DNA from: Farysia itapuensis
Lineage: Eukaryota; Basidiomycota; Ustilaginomycetes; Ustilaginales; Ustilaginaceae
Direction of reading: 5' to 3'
Assembly: GCA_023212645.1 (NCBI GenBank)
Contig: JALBYC010000016.1
Span: 124,001-188,000, forward strand
DNA: 64,000 nucleotides
Shown: positions 38,347-46,445 of the stretch, piece after piece
How the letters are laid out: every line of letters begins with the position of its first letter
Position numbering within the stretch: position 1 is the stretch's first letter
Translations under genes and position numbers: made by a program
Notes under the pieces: generated by a model
The model's database searches: none
What the model saw: only the letters and a program-made list of their open reading frames with translations
What the model was told of the DNA's origin: nothing

Positions 38347-39861
38347 TCATAGCTCATCGTGAGGGGTGGAAGTAAGGGATGCAAGTCGGTCTTCGCGCTG
38401 CTTGATGCGCTTGAGCAGCTCGTCGTACATGCCCTGCACGCGCTCTAGCTTTTCGTCTGACAGCGATGGATTCGTGTTGCCCTTGTCGCGGGCGAGGGTC
38501 ATGAGCTCAATGTCGCTAATCAGATGGTCCGCAAGCCATTTCTCGCCTTCGAGCGCCAATTCCTCGGCCCTTTTGGGGTCCTTGCGAATGAGTTCAGCGG
38601 CTTCCTGCTGTGCTTGGTCGAATTTGGAACCGTATTCTCCACTCCAATCGACGTCTTCACCTTCGAGCCATTGCTGAATACTCTCTTTTAGCGATTCTTT
38701 ACTTGGTGAGCTGACGTGCGCTTTGACAGCATCGGCACTCGAGTTCAGAACCTCGGCGGCAGCGGCACCGGCATTCGACACTTTTTGCTTGACGCTTTCG
38801 TACGCATCCTGAGCAGCCTCTTTTGCTTCGTTCACCTTGTTGGCCACTTTGTCAGTGACTGTGTCGGCTTCGGCGGCCTGTCGTTTCTGACTGGCCTCGT
38901 TGATCATGTCGGCTAGCTTTTGCATTTTGAGCATTCGCTCTTCCTCCGTCATTTCTTCTTCCACCCGCCATTCTCGCTGTGCACCGCTGGGTAGATCATC
39001 AATCGCTTCGTCCAGCTTGACCGGCTTGTGTTTGGGCGGCGCGGAGCGTGATGGCTGGGTCGGAGGTTTCTTCTTTTTGCCAGACGCTGCTTCTGGAAGT
39101 GTGTCTTTGATCCATTGGTTGAGCTCGTGGTATTTGAGCTGGCCGGTATACATCTTGATCTGTGTTTTGTCCAGGTCGGTGCCGTCAGCTCTGCTTGGCA
39201 CCACGATGAGTACCGGCAACTTCGACTCGTCGATGGTAATGCCGAGGTGTACTCGGGCAGCGGAGCGGACTGGTTGCTGGTCGCCGCGCAGAAAGGCAAA
39301 CGTCAGGCTCTTGCGGAAGTCGAGCGCCAGGCTCTTGTACAGGGGACTGCTGGTGGGCTTCTTGGAGAACAAGATGACTTTTGGCGTCTCGGCGTCGTAC
39401 TCTGCAAACTGCTGCAACTCTTCCGCCATCAGCTTTTTCGCGCCCATGGGTAGCGCATCGATCATGTAGCTAGCAATGTCTTTGGCAGCTCGTGCGCCCT
39501 GATAGTCTTTGGGCAGGCGCTTTTTGGTTGGCGGGAAAAGCTTCAGAGTAGGGAAACCTTGGATGCCATACTTGCCACAGACCGGCTTGTTCTTTTCCTC
39601 GTCACAGTCGATAGCTGCCAGTTTGACCACACCATTGAGCTGTTCTGCGACTTTAGTGTAGTCGGGCACAAGACGTTGGCAGTGTCCACACCATGGTGCT
39701 GTGAATGCGACCATGGTGGGCTTCTCAATGTCCAGCACTTCGCGCTTGAAGTTGCTGGCGTCCAGCAGGGTGACCTTGGATGATTTGGGGAACAGCGCAG
39801 CTTCTGCGCCGCTGAAAGTGGCGAGCGCCGCCAGTACGCTGGCAAGGGCAGGCAACTGCAT
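38347..39861 (-). CDS. ER thioredoxin-domain (PDI-like) protein with HDEL tail
   Basis: The 504-residue protein starts with a signal peptide (about 1-21, ends GAEAA). One thioredoxin domain follows with APWCGHC at residues 55-61, then a redox-inactive thioredoxin-like region (about 140-250). A basic/proline linker leads to a long charged helical region (about 290-495). The C-terminus is HDEL, the fungal ER-retention signal. It therefore acts in the ER lumen as a disulfide oxidoreductase or chaperone, related to the Mpd1/P5 group but with a single active site and an unusual helical C-terminal half. Start and stop are clear; there is no intron. It is divergent from the mitochondrial-protein gene with 231 bp between. 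Confidence 0.9.
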   Translation of the reverse strand: MQLPALASVLAALATFSGAEAALFPKSSKVTLLDASNFKREVLDIEKPTMVAFTAPWCGHCQRLVPDYTKVAEQLNGVVKLAAIDCDEEKNKPVCGKYGIQGFPTLKLFPPTKKRLPKDYQGARAAKDIASYMIDALPMGAKKLMAEELQQFAEYDAETPKVILFSKKPTSSPLYKSLALDFRKSLTFAFLRGDQQPVRSAARVHLGITIDESKLPVLIVVPSRADGTDLDKTQIKMYTGQLKYHELNQWIKDTLPEAASGKKKKPPTQPSRSAPPKHKPVKLDEAIDDLPSGAQREWRVEEEMTEEERMLKMQKLADMINEASQKRQAAEADTVTDKVANKVNEAKEAAQDAYESVKQKVSNAGAAAAEVLNSSADAVKAHVSSPSKESLKESIQQWLEGEDVDWSGEYGSKFDQAQQEAAELIRKDPKRAEELALEGEKWLADHLISDIELMTLARDKGNTNPSLSDEKLERVQGMYDELLKRIKQREDRLASLTSTPHDEL

Positions 39862-40092
39862 GGCGCTGGTCTTGTACTGCAGGTGTCGAGAAAGTGTGCG
39901 GGCTGACGTGGAACCCGAGGAACCGGTTTTGAAGTTCGCACTAGTCGCACTTTTGCGATTTCAAGCACTCTAACAACCTGATCAAACTTTTTCGGATCTC
40001 GGAGCTGGAAGGACGATTCGGAAGATTTCGAGGTGCCATCTTTGACGAACCATTCCAGCTGCCACATCGCCAATGAGGACCAGGCAATCGGC

Positions 40093-42642
40093 ATGCATCG
40101 CCTAGTCCAGTCGACGTGGAGGGCGTGCCGATCTGCTCGGATCTCTAGGTCTGGACAGGATGCTACTCGCCTGCTTTTGGATCAGATAGCACTTCGTCGG
40201 CAGATCCATGCCGCTTCCTACGCAGCATCGCAATCGTTTGAGCACTTTACCAATCGTGAACTACATCCAAGCGACATCGACCACTCTCTCTTTGAACCCG
40301 AATATACCTACGAGCTGGCTGGTCAGGCAGATGTCTCCCCGCAGTCAGATTCGCTGTCTCGGACAGACTCGCTGCTTCTCGCTCTCATCAAGGAGCGAGA
40401 ATTTGAAAAGGCCAACGTCTATCTGCACGAGCTGCAAGTGCTCCACACTCCCATCACGACGTCATCGCCAGAGTTCTCTCACGCCGCCCTATGGTCTATG
40501 CAGAATGGCAAGCACTGGGAAGCTCTGACCTGGATGAAGCTGTGTCCTCCTTTGTTCAACGGCCTTTCGGCGTCGGAGCGCACGGCAGAATCCGCAAACC
40601 AAGACAAACTAGTCACCGACAACTTTCGCCAGGTTTTGGACAGTTTGCTGATATCGCAGCCTGAGAATCTAAAGCTCATTCAAGAAACTTGTCTGGTTGC
40701 TGCCAGCAGGGAGTACCGTGGTGTCCTGCTCATGCCGTTTGCATACGTCCTCCGCCACAGCACCAGCCGTGAAGAAAACACTTTGCCTGAAGGATGGGAA
40801 TTTTTCCTCTCACTGGCTGAAGCGGCAAAACTCACACCACCCGAACCAACGATATACCAGCTTTTCAGTGTCGCGATTCGCGCGTTGGCGCAGTCCGGCA
40901 AACTCACAAGCGCGGTTCGCTGGGCAGAACTTGGTCAGCAAGATCCTCGCGCCCTGCGTCCGGACGGGTTCACCTCGCGTTTGTTGTTTGGCGAGGTGAA
41001 CAAAGCACACAACGACTATCTGGCCGCAAGGCTCGACGCTGTGTTTAGTCTCTTGCCTGAACAGCCAAGAGCACTTCAAGACCGGCTCCAAAACATCGCC
41101 GCAGTATCGGCCAAGAGGGTACTACACAGAGCCAAGATGACGATCCCGACCTACTATGACGATGTGAAAGCTTGTATCGAGCAGAGAAATGTTATTGGAG
41201 CTCGCAATGCTCTACTCAAGGCACTTACGCAAGTACAAAAGGGCGTCAAAGCTGCCGGCAAGACCCGTCACCTTGCTCCTTCCTCCGTTCGTCATCTTCC
41301 CTCGGCGACACTCCTGGCGCAACTGCAGTCAATGGCGACAACGATGGGTGATTATTTTGCCGATGATGCGATTTCCGCTCAGAAACTGACGGCAAATGAG
41401 TTCATGGACCCTTTGCGTAAGGCGATCGAAAGGTTGCCTGGATCCCATGGGCTGTGGGAGACGGCCACCTTATATGGTCTTGTGCACTCTCGCAAATGGG
41501 AAGATGCCCTTCGCTACTACGCTCGTAATTTCCAGCTACCTTCGTGCGGAATCTCTGTCGAGCTTGTCAATTTTCTGCTCAAGGATGCAAAAGCAGACGC
41601 CGTACAAAAGGACGAGACAGAGTCGTCCAGAGTGCAACGGATATGGCCTTCGACCCACACCACCAGTCTGGTTCTCCAGGCTGTTGCTACTCTCTGCGTC
41701 AATTCCAAAGATTTCAGCGTTTTGCAAAAGGTGTATCGCCTCTGGCGAGATGCTTCGCTTCCCCCCAGACCTCGCTCGCAAGATTTGGATGCTGTCTCAT
41801 CGGATACGGCTGACACGACACTAGACGTGGTGGAGCGAGTCTTGGAGCAGAATGCGCACGTTGCCAATCTGCCGGAGCTTAGCTTCCGGTCGTGGTCAAA
41901 GTCCCAGCGTCCCAACAGCTACGCGTTTGATCCATTCCTGTATGCCTTCGGCCGCCTGTACCTCGATCCACAGACGGTCCCTCGTCCAGAAATACTCCGT
42001 GACAGACCGCGAAGCTCGGATCGAGTCTTTCAGGAATGGAGCTCGAGCAGAGCCGTGTTTGAAGTAATGGAGGACATGACGACAAAGTTTCACACCAGAC
42101 CGTCCATCACATCCTGGACCATCGCACTCGACTGTTTGGGCAGAGAGGGACCAGAACGCTGGAGCACGACTGAAAGCTTGGCACGCTCCCTCGGCATCAA
42201 CACGCGCAGCGCTGATCTCCAGAATGCCATCATACCAAACGACAGTATGCCCCAAGCTACGTTGATGACGTACGCCACCCTCATCCGGGCTCTCATGCGT
42301 ATCCCTCTCAAGCCGCCAATGGTGGTCGAAGCGGGTCATGTCCGAGACGATCTGCTGCTCCGCATTTCGGATCTCGATACAGCACCAAGCAACGATTTCT
42401 GGGACGACCTGGTATCGCGATGGCAATTATTGCGCCAGTCTGATTTTTACCGGGAGGATTTGCGCCCTCGGTGGACGTGTGAGATGCTACTCTCATCTCA
42501 GCACAAGGCGGTCAACGGCCTGTTCAGAGTCTGGCAGCAAGAACAACGGGATCTATTGGCCCAAACAACGACGGATCAATCTGATGAGGATGTCAGTGAG
42601 TTTGCCCAAGGATGGCAAGCACCTGGCTCTGTTGGGAGCTAA
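40093..42642 (+). CDS. Predicted mitochondrial helical-repeat protein
   Basis: I do not recognise the family with certainty. From the ATG at 40093 the protein is 849 residues. The first 40 residues are Arg/Ser/Ala-rich with few acidic residues (MHRLVQSTWRACRSARISRS), like a mitochondrial presequence. The rest is mostly alpha-helical with spaced segments resembling PPR/TPR pairs (LLLALIKEREFEKANVYLHE, YQLFSVAIRALAQSGKLTSA, ETATLYGLVHSRKWEDALRYY). Such proteins in fungi usually handle mitochondrial RNA or translation; that is inference. Its stop codon shares bases with the stop of the convergent methyltransferase gene. Confidence 0.75.
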   Translation: MHRLVQSTWRACRSARISRSGQDATRLLLDQIALRRQIHAASYAASQSFEHFTNRELHPSDIDHSLFEPEYTYELAGQADVSPQSDSLSRTDSLLLALIKEREFEKANVYLHELQVLHTPITTSSPEFSHAALWSMQNGKHWEALTWMKLCPPLFNGLSASERTAESANQDKLVTDNFRQVLDSLLISQPENLKLIQETCLVAASREYRGVLLMPFAYVLRHSTSREENTLPEGWEFFLSLAEAAKLTPPEPTIYQLFSVAIRALAQSGKLTSAVRWAELGQQDPRALRPDGFTSRLLFGEVNKAHNDYLAARLDAVFSLLPEQPRALQDRLQNIAAVSAKRVLHRAKMTIPTYYDDVKACIEQRNVIGARNALLKALTQVQKGVKAAGKTRHLAPSSVRHLPSATLLAQLQSMATTMGDYFADDAISAQKLTANEFMDPLRKAIERLPGSHGLWETATLYGLVHSRKWEDALRYYARNFQLPSCGISVELVNFLLKDAKADAVQKDETESSRVQRIWPSTHTTSLVLQAVATLCVNSKDFSVLQKVYRLWRDASLPPRPRSQDLDAVSSDTADTTLDVVERVLEQNAHVANLPELSFRSWSKSQRPNSYAFDPFLYAFGRLYLDPQTVPRPEILRDRPRSSDRVFQEWSSSRAVFEVMEDMTTKFHTRPSITSWTIALDCLGREGPERWSTTESLARSLGINTRSADLQNAIIPNDSMPQATLMTYATLIRALMRIPLKPPMVVEAGHVRDDLLLRISDLDTAPSNDFWDDLVSRWQLLRQSDFYREDLRPRWTCEMLLSSQHKAVNGLFRVWQQEQRDLLAQTTTDQSDEDVSEFAQGWQAPGSVGS

Positions 42643-43376
42643 GGTCGGATGCCAGTGATGGCCAGGAAGGGGAACGCGAGCTTCTCGCCCGTCTCGACCT
42701 CTTTGTCCATCTTGAAGCTCTCCATCACTTGCACGTCTTGGAAGCCTACGCGAGTCAGAATGTCGTGCATCTCGCTCCGCAATAGCCCGTGCCTTTCCAC
42801 GCCATCGTGCTGTATTCTATATGTTAGTTCGTAATCACAATACTCGATGCTGTTCCCACTCACCTTGTCTTTCGGGTGAAACAAGAGTGCCTGAGCGCCG
42901 TTATCCTCGAAATCAGAGATCCAGATACGTCCTTGTGGCTTGAGTGTCCCGTACATGACCTTGACGAGATCCTGCATGTGTGGCACGTGGTGAAAGACTA
43001 GATGGCTGACCACGGCGTCGAATTTCGCTCCACCGAGCACGGCGTCGTCCGGATCTTCTAGCAGCTTGACGCTTGCGCGCACTTTGGACTGCAGCCCTCG
43101 CTCTTGAACTTTCGCGTTCAGCATGTTGACCATGCCCTGAGCCGTATCGAGCGCCAGCACGGAGCCCACATGTTCGGCCAGCGCCACCGTCAGCAGACCT
43201 GTCCCACAACCAATCTCGAGCACTTTGGCCGTCGACAAGGATGCAAAGTAGCTCGAATGAGCAACGAGCGACTCAAGACATTGACGCGACGACTCCACCA
43301 CCTCGGGCTTGCTGTCCCACGTCGCCGCCTCGGCATCAAAGCGGTCGTTACCGGCAGAGTAGTTGGGTGCTGTCAT
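42639..43376 (-). CDS. SAM-dependent methyltransferase; complement(join(42639..42809,42864..43376))
   Basis: A class I methyltransferase with motif I VLEIGCGTGLL (residues 52-62), an acidic LALD after strand 2, FDAVVSHLVFHHV (motif IV) and LKPQGRIWISDFE. The uninterrupted frame is 245 codons, but 42810-42863 looks like an intron of exactly 54 nt: GTGAGT donor after AAG, a CTAAC branch site and an ACAG acceptor. Removal keeps the frame and joins HPKDK to HDGVERHG, giving 227 residues. The substrate (small molecule, lipid or protein) is unknown. The ATG at 43376 is clear. The gene ends in a 4-bp overlap with the convergent helical-protein gene, and its promoter abuts a tRNA gene. Confidence 0.85.
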   Translation of the reverse strand: MTAPNYSAGNDRFDAEAATWDSKPEVVESSRQCLESLVAHSSYFASLSTAKVLEIGCGTGLLTVALAEHVGSVLALDTAQGMVNMLNAKVQERGLQSKVRASVKLLEDPDDAVLGGAKFDAVVSHLVFHHVPHMQDLVKVMYGTLKPQGRIWISDFEDNGAQALLFHPKDKVSGNSIEYCDYELTYRIQHDGVERHGLLRSEMHDILTRVGFQDVQVMESFKMDKEVETGEKLAFPFLAITGIRP

Positions 43377-43559
43377 GGTAGTACGACGTTACCCCGCAAT
43401 CAGAAAAATAACACTGAAATGAGACTGCACTCACCCAAACCTTGTTCGTCCAAACCTTCATACCACCTTCTTCAACACCCTTTTCCTTCCTCAACGAACA
43501 TCATACTTACATCTTCACCTCGTCTCGACCTCCAAAAAGCTCTGTACATACACCGCGCA

Positions 43560-43565
43560 AAAAAC
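43560..43565 (-). terminator. RNA polymerase III T-run terminator of tRNA-Glu
   Basis: Six consecutive T on the minus strand start one base after the discriminator base and its following C, the normal place for a Pol III terminator. Confidence 0.75.
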
Positions 43566-43566
43566 G

Positions 43567-43645
43567 TTCCCGGCCGGGGAATTGAACCCCGGTCTTCTCG
43601 GACCTGCTTGAGAGCGAGATATCTTAGCCACTAGACGAACCAGGA
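43567..43645 (-). tRNA. tRNA-Glu (anticodon CUC) with a 7-nt intron
   Basis: Read on the minus strand, the gene folds into a full cloverleaf. The acceptor is TCCTGGT/GCCGGGA (two G-U pairs), the D-stem GTCT/AGAT, the anticodon stem TCTCG/CGAGA and the T-stem CGGGG/CCCCG with loop TTCAATT. The discriminator base is A. The anticodon loop reads CT-CTC-A followed by seven extra bases (43602-43608), the standard tRNA intron site one base 3' of the anticodon. Internal A- and B-box sequences are present, and a run of six T follows directly (43560-43565) as RNA polymerase III terminator. Mature length without CCA is 72 nt. Confidence 0.93.
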
Positions 43646-43990
43646 CCGGCTACTTGTGGTTTAAGGTTTGGTAAGCATTTATATCCTCATTTGTGTAGCA
43701 CCGTTGTGTTTTGACAATGATTGAACCTGTTCGCGAGCGATGTGCGATGCCTCGGACGGCTATAGCGATGCCGCCTTTGAGATCTGCTTGCCGATGGTAC
43801 CGTGACATCGCTGGCTCGTTTTGCGCAACGCGCAACGTGGCAGTGAATATTCAGATCTAACACAACTTTGGTCAAAAACGCGCAGTCCGAAAATCCGCGC
43901 AGTCGGGGCCATTTTGACGTTTCCATGGATTATTTTTGGGAGGAAAAAGAAGGTGACGTCGAGTATGGCACACCACCACATTGATCCGCA
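43646..43990. promoter_or_regulatory. Upstream region of the sterol acyltransferase gene and of tRNA-Glu
   Basis: 345 bp between the tRNA 5' end and the ATG at 43991. No coding sequence is evident; a tttatatcc element lies near 43678. Nothing else stands out. Confidence 0.4.
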
Positions 43991-46081
43991 ATGACGGCCA
44001 GTGCTGCGTTACCAGATGCGCAGGACTTTTTCAGCAACAAGCGCAAGGTGCAGCATCCTCAGGTTGCCAGCCTGTCCACGCCACTGGCCGACTCCGAGGT
44101 GTCAACGGCTACCACACCTTCAGTAGTGTCTGGCGTGCCAAGTGCCTCGGCGTCAGAAGACGAAGGAGAGGCGGTCACCACGTCCACCTTGACCACTACC
44201 ACTACAACAAAAGGCGATGCTGAGCAGCCGCCATCCACGGTTCAGTTCCAAGTGATTGGCGCCACTGGTTTGGCGCATCGCGTGGGCAAAGATGGGCAGA
44301 TTCACCTAAAACCTGTCGCAGCTCGCACAAAGTCGCGCAAGAAGCGGATGCGAGCCGTCATCTCCTTTCGTCCGCGCAACAGTCACTTTGATCGCTTCAA
44401 CGAGTCGTCGTCCAAGGATCAGTTTCGCGGCTTCTTCACCCTCTTCTGGCTCTCGCTGGCACTCTTCGTGCTCAACACCTCGTATACCTCGTTCGACAGC
44501 ACCGGCAAAGTTCTCAGCATGACGTTTGCTACGCTCTTTAGCCGTGACGCATGGATCTTGGCGCTGTCAGACGGACTGCTCATAAGCTCACTCTTTCTGT
44601 GCGTGCCATTTGCCAAAGTCTGCCAAAGAGGTTGGGTTAGGTACTGGCCCACGGCGGTTGTGTTCCAGCATCTGTGGCAGGGCTCCATGCTTGGACTCGT
44701 GATCAAATGGGCGCGGTACCGCGAGTGGCCCTGGGTGCAATCCGGTTTCTTTGTACTCCACACCCTATCTATGATGATGAAGATCCATTCGTACATGACC
44801 GTCAATGGCAATCTTGCCGATATCTATCACAAGCTCAAGCGTACAGAAAAGATGCTCGAAGAACGAGTGGCAGAAGTGGAAGGCAAGGAAGCCGGAAAAG
44901 GACAAGAGCAGCTGGAAGCTGCCTGGATGAAGGCTGCACGCAGCGCACGCGCCAACGCTGGCTTCGCCGCCGACGGTTCCACCTTTCAGCGATGGGCCGC
45001 CCTCTCCAACCAACGAGGCAGCAGCAGCACGAGACTCAAAAAAGGCCAAGAGTTGTGCGAAATCCCGAGCGATGTAGCTGCCGAGTCTACGGACAAACCT
45101 CGGCTGAGCAAAGAAGCACACATGCAGGTCCACAAAGAGCAACAAGAACGCGAGAGCGCTGATCGCAAGGAACGCGAAAGCAAACAGCACGATAGCAAAG
45201 AGCGCGATTCGGCTTCTGAACCGAGCACCGCACATCAGATTCGAGATCCGCATCCGCTCTCATCGCACCAAGACACATTGATTGCAGAGCTAGCGCGGGA
45301 GATCGAGGTGTTGCGCGAAGATCTGCTTTCTGAACGCCCTTCCCCCGAGCTGCTCATGTCACCCGACGTCACAGCCCAGGCAACCGTCATGTGGCCTGCC
45401 AATGTGAGCTACTACAACTTCTGGGACTATCTGCTCGTGCCGACACTCGTCTACGAGCTCTCGTACCCACGCACACATATCATCAGGCCGCTGTACGTGC
45501 TCGAAAAGGTGCTCGCTACCTTCGGCACCTTTTTAGTCATCTACGTCATCACCGAGCACTGGATCATGCCGTTCACACCAACCGCCGATACGCCGCTACT
45601 GCGTACGTTCCTGCAACTGGCCGTGCCCATGATGATCAATTACCTGCTCATCTTCTACATCATGTTTGAGTGCATCTGCAACGCCTTTGCCGAGCTCACC
45701 TGCTTTGCGGACCGCGAGTTCTACCTCGATTGGTGGAATGCGACGTCGATGGACGTCTTTTCGCGCAAATGGAACAAACCTGTGCACTCGTTCCTGCTCA
45801 AGCACGTGTACGCGTCCACAATCGCTGCATGGGGCCTGAGCAAGAGCATGGCCATGTTTCTGACCTTTCTGCTTTCGTCGCTCGTGCACGAGCTGGTCAT
45901 GGCAATTGTCAGCGGCAAGATCCGCTTCTACCTCTTTGCGGCGCAAATGGTGCAGCTACCGCTCATCTTTATCAGCCAGATTCCGTTCATCAAGCGCAAC
46001 GAGACGCTAGGCAACATGATCTTCTGGGTCGGTCTCATGGCTGGTTTCCCCCTCCTCAACATTGGGTACCTCGTCTACTAA
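43991..46081 (+). CDS. ARE2: Sterol O-acyltransferase (MBOAT family, ARE-type)
   Basis: The 696-residue membrane enzyme esterifies sterols with acyl-CoA in the ER. A polar N-terminus (about 1-140) is followed by multiple membrane helices. The signatures are MKIHSYM, the FYLDWWNATSMDVFSRKWNKP motif (FYxDWWN, about 576) and the MBOAT active His in SSLVHELVM (about 633). Between helices lies a very hydrophilic Lys/Glu-rich cytosolic insert (about 330-430) larger than usual, expected to be disordered. ARE1 versus ARE2 cannot be decided by eye; the symbol denotes the family. The ATG at 43991 is the first in frame. Confidence 0.93.
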   Translation: MTASAALPDAQDFFSNKRKVQHPQVASLSTPLADSEVSTATTPSVVSGVPSASASEDEGEAVTTSTLTTTTTTKGDAEQPPSTVQFQVIGATGLAHRVGKDGQIHLKPVAARTKSRKKRMRAVISFRPRNSHFDRFNESSSKDQFRGFFTLFWLSLALFVLNTSYTSFDSTGKVLSMTFATLFSRDAWILALSDGLLISSLFLCVPFAKVCQRGWVRYWPTAVVFQHLWQGSMLGLVIKWARYREWPWVQSGFFVLHTLSMMMKIHSYMTVNGNLADIYHKLKRTEKMLEERVAEVEGKEAGKGQEQLEAAWMKAARSARANAGFAADGSTFQRWAALSNQRGSSSTRLKKGQELCEIPSDVAAESTDKPRLSKEAHMQVHKEQQERESADRKERESKQHDSKERDSASEPSTAHQIRDPHPLSSHQDTLIAELAREIEVLREDLLSERPSPELLMSPDVTAQATVMWPANVSYYNFWDYLLVPTLVYELSYPRTHIIRPLYVLEKVLATFGTFLVIYVITEHWIMPFTPTADTPLLRTFLQLAVPMMINYLLIFYIMFECICNAFAELTCFADREFYLDWWNATSMDVFSRKWNKPVHSFLLKHVYASTIAAWGLSKSMAMFLTFLLSSLVHELVMAIVSGKIRFYLFAAQMVQLPLIFISQIPFIKRNETLGNMIFWVGLMAGFPLLNIGYLVY

Positions 46082-46445
46082 TGCGCCCACATCACGAACA
46101 ATATGCACAGATCTGCGGGAACAATGCGATACGGATTGGGTCCCTCAACATTTTTTTCTGCGAGGCGAGGTAGCGTGTCGAGAACAATGGGACGAAATTG
46201 CTTTTTCGAGACGCAAAATTCGCTGGGTTCCGACCCTATTGTCTGTCAAACAACGCATGGCGTGTTCCCTTTGTCATTACTTCACACGGTCTGTTTCATC
46301 CACTTGACCGCATGTAGGGTCCTTGGCACGGATGAAGTTCCCTTTGTGAGCCAGCCTGTTTTCCCCATGTGGTGAGCTTTATATATGAAGATGCGGATCG
46401 GCGGAACCGCCTCGACTTCATAAGTCGTAACCAGATTCGCAAAAG
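46082..46445. promoter_or_regulatory. Upstream region of the orphan gene at 46446
   Basis: 364 bp between two plus-strand genes. It holds the 3' end of ARE2 and the promoter of the next gene, including a TATA-like run about 60 bp before the ATG. No gene is seen. Confidence 0.4.
46379..46387 (+). promoter_or_regulatory. TATA-like element before the orphan gene
   Basis: A TTATATATG run lies about 60-67 bp upstream of the ATG at 46446. The spacing is reasonable for a fungal core promoter. Confidence 0.35.
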
